A stretch of 64,000 nucleotides of DNA from Clostridia bacterium (GCA_017395065.1 JAFPWH010000052.1:35839-99838); one strand, 5' to 3'. Positions 36,243 to 45,184 are shown, numbered from the stretch's first letter. A program made the numbers and translations. Notes: generated by a model not told the origin, from the letters alone.

Positions 36243-37229
36243 TTATTCCGCTTTGCCTGCGCAGCCAAGGACGTCGATCAGCTTGTGCTTGACCATTTCC
36301 TTGATGTTGGCGCGGGCGGGCTTCAGGTACTGGCGGGGATCGAAGTGATCCGGATGATCGTTGAAGTACTTGCGGATGGTGCCGGTCATCGTCAGGCGCA
36401 GATCGCTGTCGATGTTGATCTTGCACACGGCGCCGCGGGCTGCCTGACGCAGCTGCTCCTCGGGGATGCCGACCGCGTCGGGCATCTTGCCGCCGTTTTC
36501 GTTGATCATCTTTACGTACTCCTGCGGTACGCTGCTGGAGCCGTGCAGAACGATCGGGAAGCCGGGCAGGCGCTTGGCGACTTCGTCCAGGATGTCGAAC
36601 CTGAGCGGCGGGGGCACGAGGATGCCCTTTTCGTTGCGGGTGCACTGGGAAGCCTTGAACTTGTAAGCGCCGTGGCTGGTGCCGATGGCGATGGCCAGAG
36701 AATCACAGCCGGTCGCTTCGACGAAGTGCTGCACGTCGTCGGGGCGGGTGTAGGAGCTGTCCTCTGCGGAGACCTTCACGTCGTCCTCTACGCCGGCCAG
36801 GGTGCCGAGCTCGGCTTCGACCACGACGCCGTGATCGTGCGCGTATTCGACGACCTGCTTGGTGATCTTGATGTTCTCCTCGATGGGAAGGCCGCTCTTG
36901 TCGATCATGACGGAAGAGAAGCCGCCGTCGATGCAGCTCTTGCACAGCTCAAAGCTGTCGCCGTGGTCGAGGTGCACGACGATGGGCAGGTCGAAGCCCG
37001 CGCTCTGCTCCGCGTCCGCGATGGCTGCTTCGATCAGCTTCATAAGGTATACGTGCTTGGCATACTTGCGCGCGCCGCTGGATACCTGAAGGATCAGGGG
37101 CGCCTTGACCTCCATGGCCGCCTCGGTGATGCCCTGGATGATCTCCATGTTGTTTACGTTGAAAGCGCCGATGGCGTAGCCGCCGTTGTAGGCCTTTGCG
37201 AACATGTCTTTGGAAGTAACGATTGCCAT
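36243..37229 (-). CDS. fba: Class II fructose-1,6-bisphosphate aldolase
   Basis: 328 residues. Zn ligands and catalytic loop: VVHLDHGDSFELCKSCIDGGFSS, VEAELGTLAGVEDDV, and VLHGSSSVP. It splits fructose-1,6-bisphosphate into DHAP and GAP in glycolysis. Start ATG has AGGAGCG upstream. Divergent from pfkA, so two consecutive glycolytic steps share one promoter region. A related ketose-bisphosphate specificity (tagatose) cannot be excluded. Confidence 0.92.
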   Translation of the reverse strand: MAIVTSKDMFAKAYNGGYAIGAFNVNNMEIIQGITEAAMEVKAPLILQVSSGARKYAKHVYLMKLIEAAIADAEQSAGFDLPIVVHLDHGDSFELCKSCIDGGFSSVMIDKSGLPIEENIKITKQVVEYAHDHGVVVEAELGTLAGVEDDVKVSAEDSSYTRPDDVQHFVEATGCDSLAIAIGTSHGAYKFKASQCTRNEKGILVPPPLRFDILDEVAKRLPGFPIVLHGSSSVPQEYVKMINENGGKMPDAVGIPEEQLRQAARGAVCKINIDSDLRLTMTGTIRKYFNDHPDHFDPRQYLKPARANIKEMVKHKLIDVLGCAGKAE

Positions 37230-37269
37230 TTGCTTAACGCTCCTTCAAATAGATTTGATTGCCGATACT

Positions 37270-37298
37270 ATTATGCTATCATTTGTGTTAAAAGTCAA
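37270..37298 (-). promoter_or_regulatory. fba promoter
   Basis: TTGACT-N17-CATAAT on the minus strand. Confidence 0.7.
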
Positions 37299-37391
37299 GG
37301 CACGGACGTGTTTACAGGGAAATAGTTGGCGTGACGTTCCGAAACGGCGAATGCAAACCGTTTTCCGCCTGAATATGCCCGAAAATTCCTC

Positions 37392-37420
37392 TTGCATCTT
37401 TGCGACGGTTGCGTTATAAT
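37392..37420 (+). promoter_or_regulatory. pfkA promoter
   Basis: TTGCAT-N17-TATAAT, 29 bases ahead of the pfkA ATG and back to back with the fba promoter. Confidence 0.85.
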
Positions 37421-37449
37421 GTTACAAATCATTTTTCGGAGGAACAGGC

Positions 37450-38517
37450 ATGAAACGTATAGGCGTATTGACATCCGGCGGCGACGCGCCGGGCATGAAC
37501 GCGGCGTTGCGCGCCGTGGTCAGAACGGCCCGATCCAACGACATGAGCGTGGTAGGCTTTAAGCGCGGCTACAACGGCATGCTCATGCGCTCGCTGACCA
37601 GCAGCGACGATTTTATCGAAATGAATTCCCGCAGCGTGTCCGGCATCATTTCCCATGGCGGCACGATGCTGATGACCGCGCGCTGCATGGACTTTTACAG
37701 GCCCGAATGCGTAAAGCAGGCGGTGAGGAACGCAAAGGCGCTGGGCGTCGAAGGCCTGATCTGCATCGGCGGAAACGGCACCTTCAAGGGCGCTGAGGCG
37801 CTCAACGAAATGGGCCTGTCCACCATCGGCGTACCCGCGACGATCGACAACGACCTGCGCTACACCGAATTCACCATCGGCTTCGACACGGCGCTCAACA
37901 CCGCCGTGGAGGCCGTCAACCGCATCCGCGACACCGGCGACGCCCACGAGCGCGTCTCCATCGTGACCGTCATGGGGCGCGACTGCGGCGACCTTGCGCT
38001 GCACACGGCGCTGGCCTGCGGCGCGGAGGCCGCGGTCATCCCGGAGGTCCCCTGGAGCATCGAGGAGCTGGGCAACATGGTCCACAGGGGCGTGATCAGC
38101 GGAAAGCGCTCGATGATACTGATTTTCGCCGAGGGCGCGCAGTCTTCCATGAAGGAAAACGTAAAGCAGCTCAAGGAGGAATTCCCCAAGCTGCACATGA
38201 ACTACGACAAGCTTTCCGCCTCCCAGTTCGCCGAGATCATCGAGGCCATCTCCGGCCACGAGACCCGCGCGACGGTGCTGGGCTACATGCAGCGCGGCGG
38301 CTCCCCCACCGCGAACGACAGCATCCTCGCCACCCGCACGAGCGCCCGCGCCGTAAAGCTCTTGGCCGAGGACATCGGCGGCCGCGCCGTGGGCGTAAAG
38401 GGCAATACCCTGATCGACGTGCCGATCGAAGACGCGATGAAGGGTGAGACCTTCGATCCGGAATTCTACGAGCTCGTCGGCATCACCGGCTATACCGTCA
38501 AGAAGTACAGCGTATGA
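37450..38517 (+). CDS. pfkA: 6-phosphofructokinase
   Basis: 355 residues, longer than the 320 of E. coli PfkA. TSGGDAPGMNAALRA, TIDNDL, GFDTALNT, MGRDCGDLAL and LGYMQRGGSP are present. The motif that reads GGDGS in most ATP-dependent enzymes is GGNGT here: the Gly favouring ATP over PPi is kept, but the Mg-binding Asp is replaced by Asn. It phosphorylates fructose-6-phosphate. AGGAGG-like site GGAGGAACAGGC precedes the ATG. Cotranscribed with the following methyltransferase (ATGA overlap). Confidence 0.9.
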   Translation: MKRIGVLTSGGDAPGMNAALRAVVRTARSNDMSVVGFKRGYNGMLMRSLTSSDDFIEMNSRSVSGIISHGGTMLMTARCMDFYRPECVKQAVRNAKALGVEGLICIGGNGTFKGAEALNEMGLSTIGVPATIDNDLRYTEFTIGFDTALNTAVEAVNRIRDTGDAHERVSIVTVMGRDCGDLALHTALACGAEAAVIPEVPWSIEELGNMVHRGVISGKRSMILIFAEGAQSSMKENVKQLKEEFPKLHMNYDKLSASQFAEIIEAISGHETRATVLGYMQRGGSPTANDSILATRTSARAVKLLAEDIGGRAVGVKGNTLIDVPIEDAMKGETFDPEFYELVGITGYTVKKYSV

Positions 38518-39806
38518 AGGTAACGATCACAGGCACAGGCAGCGAAATGCAGGGTGTCGCCCGTCTTGAAGACGGGCGCGCCGTTTTTGTGCCTTTCGCG
38601 CTGCCGGGCGAGGAAGTAGAGATTGCGGTCACAAAGCTGAAGGACCGCTTCGCGCTGGCGAAGCTGGAGAGGGTCCTTACGCAAAGCAGCTGCCGCACAC
38701 AGCCGGACTGCCCGTATTACGGGGTCTGCGGCGGCTGTCAGACGCGGCACATGACGTACGAATCCGCGCTCGAATTGAAGCGCGAAAAGGTACTTGCCGC
38801 GCTCAGGCGCCTGGGTGGGCTGGAAAACCCCGAGGTGCTGCCGACGCTCCCTTCCCCGGGGGTGAACGGATACCGGAACAAAGCGGAGTTCGCCTGCGCG
38901 GACGGCAGGATCGGCGTATACAAAGAAGGCTCTTCGGAAGTCGTGGACATAGACGCCTGTCTTCTGCAGCCGGACAGCGTGAACCGCCTGATCGGCCTGA
39001 TCAGGCCGCGCATGAACGGACTTGCGCTAAGCGGCGTCGTGACGCGCGTCAATTCCGCGGGCGAGATCATGCTCATCTTCTGTACGCCGAAAAGGAGCGA
39101 GCGCCTTTCCCGGCTCGCCGGGGAGCTGATGTCGCTGGACGGAGACATAAAGAGCGTTTACGCCTGCGAAATGCCCCCGCAGCCTGCACACGCGCTCGAC
39201 GGGGAATGCGTGCACCTTGCGGGGCTGAAGCAATTGGACGAGACGATCTGCGGGCTCAGATTTTCCGTTTCGCCGAAATCGTTTTTCCAGATCAACCGCC
39301 CCGCGGCCGAGCGCCTGTACGACACCGCGCTGGCGTTTGCCCGTCTCGGGCCGGACGACACGGTCTGCGACCTCTACTGCGGCACGGGCACGATCTCCCT
39401 GTGTGCGGCGAAGCACTGCAAAAGCGTGACCGGCATAGAGCTGGTGCCCGAGGCCATCGGCGACGCGCACAAAAACGCCGAAGCAAACGGTATGGCGCAA
39501 AAGACCGTCTTCCACTGCGCCGACGCGGCGAGGGCCTACCCTCCCCTCTCGCGCAGGCAAAGCTTCGGCGCCGTATTCGTCGACCCGCCGAGGAAGGGGC
39601 TGGACAGGGCGGTGATCGACGCGCTGCTTTCCTCCCCGACGCCCAGGCTGATCTACGTCTCCTGCGACCCCGCCACGCTCGCAAGAGACATAAAGCTGCT
39701 CACACAGAGCGGAACATACCGCTTCATAAAGGCACAGCCCGTAGACATGTTCCCCGGGACGAGCCACGTCGAGACGGTAGTATTGATGTCGAGGAAAGAC
39801 ACATAA
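38514..39806 (+). CDS. RumA/RlmD-type 23S rRNA m5U methyltransferase
   Basis: 430 residues. N-terminal TRAM domain, then a 4Fe-4S site (CRTQPDCPYYGVCGGCQ), the SAM motif VCDLYCGTGTISL, FFQINRPAAERLY, and the catalytic Cys in YVSCDPATLARD. This set defines the RumA/RlmC/RlmD/TrmA group that methylates uridine C5 using SAM. The iron-sulphur ligands favour an rRNA enzyme over TrmA. Which uridine is modified is unknown. The ATG overlaps the pfkA stop. Confidence 0.92.
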   Translation: MKVTITGTGSEMQGVARLEDGRAVFVPFALPGEEVEIAVTKLKDRFALAKLERVLTQSSCRTQPDCPYYGVCGGCQTRHMTYESALELKREKVLAALRRLGGLENPEVLPTLPSPGVNGYRNKAEFACADGRIGVYKEGSSEVVDIDACLLQPDSVNRLIGLIRPRMNGLALSGVVTRVNSAGEIMLIFCTPKRSERLSRLAGELMSLDGDIKSVYACEMPPQPAHALDGECVHLAGLKQLDETICGLRFSVSPKSFFQINRPAAERLYDTALAFARLGPDDTVCDLYCGTGTISLCAAKHCKSVTGIELVPEAIGDAHKNAEANGMAQKTVFHCADAARAYPPLSRRQSFGAVFVDPPRKGLDRAVIDALLSSPTPRLIYVSCDPATLARDIKLLTQSGTYRFIKAQPVDMFPGTSHVETVVLMSRKDT

Positions 39807-39920
39807 GGCCGTCAAATGTGCTGAAAATAAGGTTTTTCCGGCATCCGGGCATCAGTGCCGGAGAAACGATTTGACCGCAAAAATAGCTTCGACAGAACAT
39901 ATCAACCACCTTGTCCGGAG

Positions 39921-40031
39921 GGTTGAGTTGCCAGTTTGGATATCATAGGGTTGAGTGACCGGTTTGGATGATTTTTCGGCAGGGTTGAGTTAGTGGTTTG
40001 GATAACGGCTGGTTGTGGCTGTGGTTTGGAT
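39921..40031 (+). repeat. Four-copy spaced repeat GGTTGAGT-N5-GTTTGGAT
   Basis: GGTTGAGT starts at 39921, 39949 and 39983, with a degenerate copy at 40011 (GGTTGTGG). GTTTGGAT starts at 39934, 39962, 39996 and 40024. Unit length is 21 bases and spacing is 28, 34 and 28. The array is noncoding and lies between the RlmD-type gene and the acetyltransferase. Multiple short subterminal repeats of this sort are known at the ends of IS21-family elements and as multi-site protein-binding arrays; neither is proven here. Confidence 0.8.
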
Positions 40032-40101
40032 GTCGGCGCGACAAATCGGGATCTGTCAATGAGCAGCTCCCGCAGGAATCAATTTCGATGGAGTGATGGG
40101 A

Positions 40102-40626
40102 ATGAGAATCATCCAACTCGATTACAGCGAGTACAAGGGGAAGAAATACATCGCTGAGATTCATTCGGATCGATATTTATCTATTGAGCCTGGGGATAAC
40201 GGATTTGACATGCATTGGGTTGACGCAGGGACCGATTTGAGAATGTCGATTCAGGACAGTATACTTTCAGACTGGCTGGAAGACCCGATTGCCTATGGCG
40301 CGTTCGAAGGCGGCAGGATGGTAGGATTTGTCGAGGGTTTTCTTGAGAAGTGGAATAACCGCTTTCGAATCACCAATATCTGTGTTTATAATGAATCAGA
40401 CCGTAAACACGGGGTGGGAACGCTGCTTCTGGACAGAATCATGGTTGATGCCGTGAACTCCGGTGCGAGGATGGCGGTACTTGAAACACAGAGCTTCAAC
40501 TTCAAGGCTGTTTCATTTTATCAGAAAAACGGGTTTGTAATCATCGGCTTTGACCGGTACGCATATTCCAACAATGGTCCCGAAGAACACAATATGCGGA
40601 TAGAGATGGGAAGAAAAATCTCGTAA
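40102..40626 (+). CDS. GNAT acetyltransferase resembling streptothricin acetyltransferase
   Basis: 174 residues from ATG 40102 (GGAG eight bases upstream; ATG 40096 possible). MVGFVEGFLEKWNNRFRITN, ICVYNESDRKHGVGTLLLDR (motif A), MAVLETQSFNFKAVSFYQKN and GFDRYAYSN are highly characteristic of the Sat/SatA streptothricin acetyltransferase group, which inactivates streptothricins on the beta-lysine amine. The assignment is by memory of the family and needs an alignment. It is A+T-richer than its neighbours and lies between a repeat array and a broken recombinase, suggesting acquisition by a mobile element. Confidence 0.8.
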   Translation: MRIIQLDYSEYKGKKYIAEIHSDRYLSIEPGDNGFDMHWVDAGTDLRMSIQDSILSDWLEDPIAYGAFEGGRMVGFVEGFLEKWNNRFRITNICVYNESDRKHGVGTLLLDRIMVDAVNSGARMAVLETQSFNFKAVSFYQKNGFVIIGFDRYAYSNNGPEEHNMRIEMGRKIS

Positions 40627-40711
40627 ATGATAGACCAGCAGTCACTCGTACAAATTCAAGTTTATAAGGATGAAGCAAGACCTCCTTCACTGCCTCACAG
40701 GCGGCATAATA

Positions 40712-40754
40712 GCAGAAACACCTCTAAGTCATAATGGCTCAGAGGTGTTTCTGC
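40712..40754. terminator. 14-bp stem hairpin
   Basis: GCAGAAACACCTCT-15-AGAGGTGTTTCTGC, a perfect 14-bp inverted repeat. It can end transcription from the acetyltransferase gene and lies just past the 3' end of the recombinase remnant. Confidence 0.65.
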
Positions 40755-40764
40755 GTTTGTGGCC

Positions 40765-40909
40765 TTATTCCTTTATCGTGACTTCATTCCCGTCCTTGAA
40801 GGCAAATACCACCTTGTCATCAAAAATCGTGATCCGGCTAAAAGCCTGCGGACATAACTCTCATCGAAGGTGATCAGCGGTCCGGACAGGCCCTCGAAAT
40901 TGGTTCTTA
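40765..40909 (-). pseudogene. C-terminal remnant of a serine site-specific recombinase
   Basis: On the minus strand one frame reads NFEGLSGPLITFDESYVRRLLA and, after a one-base shift, the next frame reads RITIFDDKVVFAFKDGNEVT followed by IKE and a stop at 40765. Together they match the C-terminus of large serine recombinases of Bacillota transposons, where an FDE..VRRLI helix is followed by a KITVYDDK..FEFKSG hairpin. No catalytic domain is left upstream: stops follow beyond 40910. The rest of 40627-41100 shows only this remnant and two hairpins. Confidence 0.65.
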
Positions 40910-41042
40910 AATCCCTATATGCATATGTAAATGAGTCTGCCTGATACAGTGGAGTACATTTTATGCTTAGTGTATCACTGCTATCCGTCCATCGGCTCGT
41001 TGCCGATTCTATAATCTCAAAGTCATCGCTCTGTCAAACAAG

Positions 41043-41070
41043 GCGCACCGGTTCGTATGAATCGGTGCGC
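41043..41070 (-). terminator. Terminator after the fructan operon
   Basis: GCGCACCGATTC-4-GAACCGGTGCGC on the minus strand (one G-T pair), 33 bases past the fructokinase stop. A weak T-rich tail follows. Confidence 0.65.
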
Positions 41071-41102
41071 GGTGTGCCTTCAAAAGCTGCTTTCCGGATC
41101 TG

Positions 41103-42065
41103 TCAGACAGCCATCCGGCGCAGCACTTCTTCCTTTTCGGGAACGCTTGCAATGCCTCCGTGCTTTTGCGTAGAAAGGCTCGCAGCAGTACAGGCAAAGC
41201 GGACGATCTGCCTCAGTTCCTCCTGCGTCAGCGCTTTCGGCGCCTTCTCAAGCGACAGAAAGCGGCTCATTGCGCTGCCGCCGAAGATGTCGCCGGCGCC
41301 GGTGGTGTCGATCGGTCTGATGCCGCTTGGGCTGAGTACGTTTACCGCCGCATGTTTCGTCGCGGCATAGCAACCTTTGGGACCGAGCGTCGCGTAGACC
41401 AGCGAAACGCCGTATTCGTCAAGCAGCTTTTGAGCGCCCTGCTCCGGGGTGACATGCCACAGAAAGTCGATCTCTTCGTCACTGATCTTTACGATGTCCG
41501 CCTGAGACAAACTCCATTCGATCGCCTCGATAGCCGCGCGCTCACTCTTCCACAGCGGCTTTCTGAGGTTTGGATCGCAGCTGATCACTGCCCCGGCCGC
41601 TTTGGCGAACTCGATCGCCCGGCGCGTGGCCGAAGCGGCGGGCTCGTCCGTCAGCGAAAGGGTGCCGAAGTGGAATACGCGGCTGTGCGAAATCAGCGCT
41701 TCGTCGATCTCCTCCGGCTTCAGGCAAGTGTCCGCACCGGGTTTTCTGGCAAAGCTGAAGTCCCGGTTTCCGTCCGCGTCCAGCGAAACGAAGGCGAGCG
41801 TAGTGAAATACATTGGATCGACCACGACGCCGCAGGTATCGACGCCCGCTCCGGCCAGCGTCTGTATGAGCTTACGCCCGAACATATCGTCTCCCACTTT
41901 GCCGATCATGGCCGTGCTGCAGCCGTATTTGCTCAGCGCCGCGAGGAAATTGCCCGGCGCGCCGCCGGGGTTTGCCGACAGCACAGGGTAGCCGGCTTCA
42001 TTTGAGGAGTACGGTGAAAAGTCGATGAGCAATTCACCAAGCGCCGTCACGTCATATTTTTTCAT
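41103..42065 (-). CDS. scrK: Fructokinase, PfkB/ribokinase family
   Basis: 320 residues. LGELLIDFSPY, GGAPGNFLAALSKYGC (sugar-binding), and the anion hole/catalytic base GAGDIFGGSAMSRFL. PfkB enzymes of this length beside GH32 hydrolases are usually fructokinases feeding fructose-6-phosphate to glycolysis. Lies three bases after the GH32 stop, last gene of the fructan operon. The symbol rests on context. Confidence 0.85.
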   Translation of the reverse strand: MKKYDVTALGELLIDFSPYSSNEAGYPVLSANPGGAPGNFLAALSKYGCSTAMIGKVGDDMFGRKLIQTLAGAGVDTCGVVVDPMYFTTLAFVSLDADGNRDFSFARKPGADTCLKPEEIDEALISHSRVFHFGTLSLTDEPAASATRRAIEFAKAAGAVISCDPNLRKPLWKSERAAIEAIEWSLSQADIVKISDEEIDFLWHVTPEQGAQKLLDEYGVSLVYATLGPKGCYAATKHAAVNVLSPSGIRPIDTTGAGDIFGGSAMSRFLSLEKAPKALTQEELRQIVRFACTAASLSTQKHGGIASVPEKEEVLRRMAV

Positions 42066-42068
42066 CTG

Positions 42069-43568
42069 TCAGTCCTCCGAAAAAAGGCTGTACTTCGCGA
42101 TGTTCATGATCGCCTTTCCGTCGCACTCGAAGGAGATGCCCTTCGCTTTCGCATGCGTGAGGATCGTAGCAGTCATCACCTGTTCCCCATCGTTTATGAA
42201 GACCTCGATAGAGAACCTGTCCAGAATGATGTGCAGGTCGATTTCGCCGTTCCTGTCGGATACCTGGCATCTGCGCTGATGGATGTAGGCGCGTCTGGAG
42301 CCGGAAAACTTGCGGTCGAGCTTCAGAAGCGATTCGTGGGGACGGAAGCTCAGGATCGAATGGTACTGCTCATCCTCCGCAAAGCGCATGGTGAATTTGA
42401 TGAACGGATCGCTTGCGTCTTTGGGGCAAACATGCAAAAGGATCTCCGCCGAGCGGCCTTCGATGCCATCGAGGCTGAGAGGCCCGTCCACGAGCACGTC
42501 GTCGTAAGAAACACGGCGGCCGCGGTACAGCTGCAGTTCCCGGATCGGCTGCTGGTAAAGCCGGCCGTTTTTGATCGAGATCTCTCTTGGCACGCTCATC
42601 TGGCCGAACCAGGGGCGTTCCTCGTATCCGGTGACTTTGCAGGTGTCCCAGTTCTGCATCCAGCCGATCATCACGCGCCGGCCATCGGGGGTGAGGATGG
42701 TCTGCGGCGCGTAAAAATCGATGCCGTAATCGATCGCCTGGTGATGAGACGGGATAAAGCGCCTGCTTTCCCTGTCGAACGTGCCGATCTGGCATACGGT
42801 ACCGTTGCCGTTGTGGTACTCAAAGCCCTCGGGCAACATGTCCTGCGGGCTTACGAAGAGCACGTGCCTTCCGTCCAGCGGAAAGAAATCCGGGCATTCC
42901 CACATACGGCCGAAGTGTCCGTCGTTTTCGGCGAGCACGCCTTCGGAACGCCATTTGAAGCCGTCCGGGCTCGCAAACAGCAAAAGCGCGCCAAGCTTGT
43001 CGGCCTTCCGCGCGCCGACCACGCAGCGGAAGGAGCCGTCTTCCTCGCGCCAGATCCTCGGATCTCGGAAATCGTAGGGGCTGTAGCCTTCGGGCAGGCA
43101 GGAGGCATCCAGTACAGGGTTGTGCCCGTATTTGGTATAGTTCAGCCCGTCCCCCACCGCCACGCACTGGGTCTGGAATTCCTTTCCCTTGTCGCCGCCC
43201 TCCTTGCGAACGCCCGTATACAGCAAAAGCTGTCTTCCGTCGTTCAGTTCGATCGCGCTGCCGGAAAAGCAGCCGTAGGAATCGTACGCTTCGTCCGGTG
43301 CAAGGGCGGCAGGCAGATACGTCCAGTGAAGCAGATCGCGGCTCACCGCGTGGCCCCAGTGCATCGCGTCCCATTCGGTATCGTAGGGATTGTACTGATA
43401 GAACAGATGATACTGCCCACGATAGTAAGAAAAGCCGTTGGGGTCGTTCATCCATCCCGTCCACGGGGTCAGGTGGAACAGCGGGCGGGTGGAAGGAGAG
43501 ATCCTGCTGCCCGCTTCCTGTTCGTAAGCCCTTGCGAAAATCAAGCTGTGATTGACCATCTCGTCCAC
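42069..43568 (-). CDS. GH32 beta-fructofuranosidase (sucrose/fructan hydrolase)
   Basis: 499 residues, no signal peptide. All three catalytic motifs are intact: WMNDPNGF (nucleophile Asp), FRDPRIW (transition-state Asp) and ECPDFFPL (acid/base Glu), followed by a beta-sandwich module. It releases fructose from sucrose, sucrose-6-phosphate or short fructo-oligosaccharides in the cytoplasm. With no PTS gene here, unphosphorylated oligosaccharides brought in by the ABC system are the likely substrate. Adjacent stop and start with the upstream lipoprotein gene. Confidence 0.93.
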   Translation of the reverse strand: MDEMVNHSLIFARAYEQEAGSRISPSTRPLFHLTPWTGWMNDPNGFSYYRGQYHLFYQYNPYDTEWDAMHWGHAVSRDLLHWTYLPAALAPDEAYDSYGCFSGSAIELNDGRQLLLYTGVRKEGGDKGKEFQTQCVAVGDGLNYTKYGHNPVLDASCLPEGYSPYDFRDPRIWREEDGSFRCVVGARKADKLGALLLFASPDGFKWRSEGVLAENDGHFGRMWECPDFFPLDGRHVLFVSPQDMLPEGFEYHNGNGTVCQIGTFDRESRRFIPSHHQAIDYGIDFYAPQTILTPDGRRVMIGWMQNWDTCKVTGYEERPWFGQMSVPREISIKNGRLYQQPIRELQLYRGRRVSYDDVLVDGPLSLDGIEGRSAEILLHVCPKDASDPFIKFTMRFAEDEQYHSILSFRPHESLLKLDRKFSGSRRAYIHQRRCQVSDRNGEIDLHIILDRFSIEVFINDGEQVMTATILTHAKAKGISFECDGKAIMNIAKYSLFSED

Positions 43569-43570
43569 CC

Positions 43571-45118
43571 TTATCTCGAATATTCGCGAAGCTCGGTAAA
43601 GCTCACGGTGTTGTTTTCGGCGTAAAGTCGTATGCTCTTTCCGCTCACGCCGTACAGGCGCACGGTGAGAGAGGCTTCGCCGTCTATATAGAACATGCCC
43701 ACCGAGCCTTCCTGAATGTAGGTAAAGGCGTACGTCTTTCCCGCTTCGAGCTGCAGTGGTGTTTCGGTGATCGGGGTGTCACCCTCGTTGAAGACCAATT
43801 GCAGGCTCTGCTTTGCGGGAGACAGCGTGATCAGCTTATACTTCTCCGTCTGCCCGTTGTAGTCGAACGCAAGGCCGAAGTCTCCGCTGCCGCTGTAGCT
43901 GAATTTGCCCGTGAGCATAAAGCTTTCGTAGGCCGTGAACACCTCGGCGTAGCTGTACCTTGCACCCGCCTCGAGCTTTTTCGCGTCGGAGCGGATCTTC
44001 AGTTCCCGGCGTTTCGTGTACTGATCCCGGATGCTTCCGACCGGAACGAGCACCAGATCGCCGTCCTCCTGCTGCTCTATTTTCTGCACGGCCAGATTGC
44101 CCGCCCAGCCCGTGACCTCAGAGGTCGAGGAAGGTGATTCGCTGCGCCTTGCCCAGCCCACCATGTATGCGCCGTCCGGCCCGTCCACGTGCTTTGCGGC
44201 GTAGAACAATTCGCCGTCAATGGTCTTCGCTTCGCCGTAAGGACCGTAGGGCTGATCGGAAGAGGCAAACCACAGCGTGTCGTCCTGCGCGGAGTAGGTG
44301 ATGTAGTATTTGTCGCCCAGCTTGAAGGTGTCGCTGCACTCCAGGTTCCAGACGCTTGAAACATTGTTCGCGTTTGTGAAGATGATGCCGTCGTAGCTGA
44401 CGTCGGTGAGATCGGCGTTCATGCTGTATTTGAGTATGCGCGCTACACCGCCCTGAGAAGCCGTCACGGTAAGGTTGATCCTGCCCGTCTCCGCGTCGTA
44501 ATACGCCTGCGGATCGCGGAAGTCGCGCTTTTGTCCGAGCGAGGAAGGCGGGAGGATCTCAAAATCTTCTGCCTTTTCGAACTGCGTGAGACTGCTGCCT
44601 TTTGCGAGGCGGAGCGTTTCGCCGTATTCGGCGGTTTCGGAGGAGGTGTGCGCGGTGTAGAAGAAATAGTACTGATCGTTCACCTTCACCACCGAGCCCG
44701 TGCCAGTCCAGCCGTCCTGCCCGCCCGAGCGGTTGGATTCAAGGATGGGTTCGTCGTATTCGGTATAGCTCACGAAGTCGCTTGTGGTTGCAAGATACAC
44801 CGAATGCCGGAAGGAATCGCCGCCCTCCTTGAGGTAATAGATGTAATAGGTGCCGTCCTCGTAGTAGGGCATCGTATCGCCCACGTAAGGCTGGCTGATG
44901 CCGTCTATGCCGGGCAGGAAGAAGTTTTTGTATTCATAGGCCGCTTCCTGGCTTCCCGGGGTGCGCAGGGACGAAAAATCCTTGTCGTCAGTGACGACGG
45001 CAAAGGACGCGCCTTGCTCGTTCTCCTTGGGTTTGTCCTCGTCCTTTTTTCCGCAGCTGCTCAGCGCGATGCATAAAACGCATGCGAGGAGCAGGCAGAC
45101 GAGCGCTTTTTTATTCAT
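43571..45118 (-). CDS. Surface lipoprotein with GH32/GH68-like five-blade propeller
   Basis: 515 residues from ATG 45118 (AAGGAGGG upstream). Signal peptide and lipobox LACVLCIALSSCGKK anchor it outside. The body resembles GH32: nucleophile position in GDTMPYYEDGTYYIYYL (MPYYED instead of WMNDPNG), FRDPQAYYD, and LECSDTF for the acid/base, with an AWN-like C-terminal sandwich (ARYSYAEVF..GKFSYSGSGDFGLAF). So it may cut or only bind fructan outside the cell. The altered first motif keeps an Asp two residues before MPYY, so activity is possible but uncertain. Confidence 0.8.
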   Translation of the reverse strand: MNKKALVCLLLACVLCIALSSCGKKDEDKPKENEQGASFAVVTDDKDFSSLRTPGSQEAAYEYKNFFLPGIDGISQPYVGDTMPYYEDGTYYIYYLKEGGDSFRHSVYLATTSDFVSYTEYDEPILESNRSGGQDGWTGTGSVVKVNDQYYFFYTAHTSSETAEYGETLRLAKGSSLTQFEKAEDFEILPPSSLGQKRDFRDPQAYYDAETGRINLTVTASQGGVARILKYSMNADLTDVSYDGIIFTNANNVSSVWNLECSDTFKLGDKYYITYSAQDDTLWFASSDQPYGPYGEAKTIDGELFYAAKHVDGPDGAYMVGWARRSESPSSTSEVTGWAGNLAVQKIEQQEDGDLVLVPVGSIRDQYTKRRELKIRSDAKKLEAGARYSYAEVFTAYESFMLTGKFSYSGSGDFGLAFDYNGQTEKYKLITLSPAKQSLQLVFNEGDTPITETPLQLEAGKTYAFTYIQEGSVGMFYIDGEASLTVRLYGVSGKSIRLYAENNTVSFTELREYSR

Positions 45119-45184
45119 GAAGCCCTCCTTATGCAATGGCAGGGAGGATGTGTTTCGCACCCTCCCCGCCTGTTCACAGCCGGA

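Noticed and set aside
34690..36645. 651-codon version of the serine hydrolase
   Set aside because: The extra N-terminal part lies over the fba terminator and fba gene and is Arg-rich shadow; the start at 36090 has a ribosome site.
39921..40031. CRISPR array
   Set aside because: Repeat units are only 8+8 conserved bases, spacing is 28/34/28 with almost no spacer, and there are no cas genes.
39943..40164. 73-codon minus-strand frame over the repeat array
   Set aside because: Its apparent peptide repeats are just the DNA repeats translated; it overlaps the acetyltransferase start and lacks a ribosome site.
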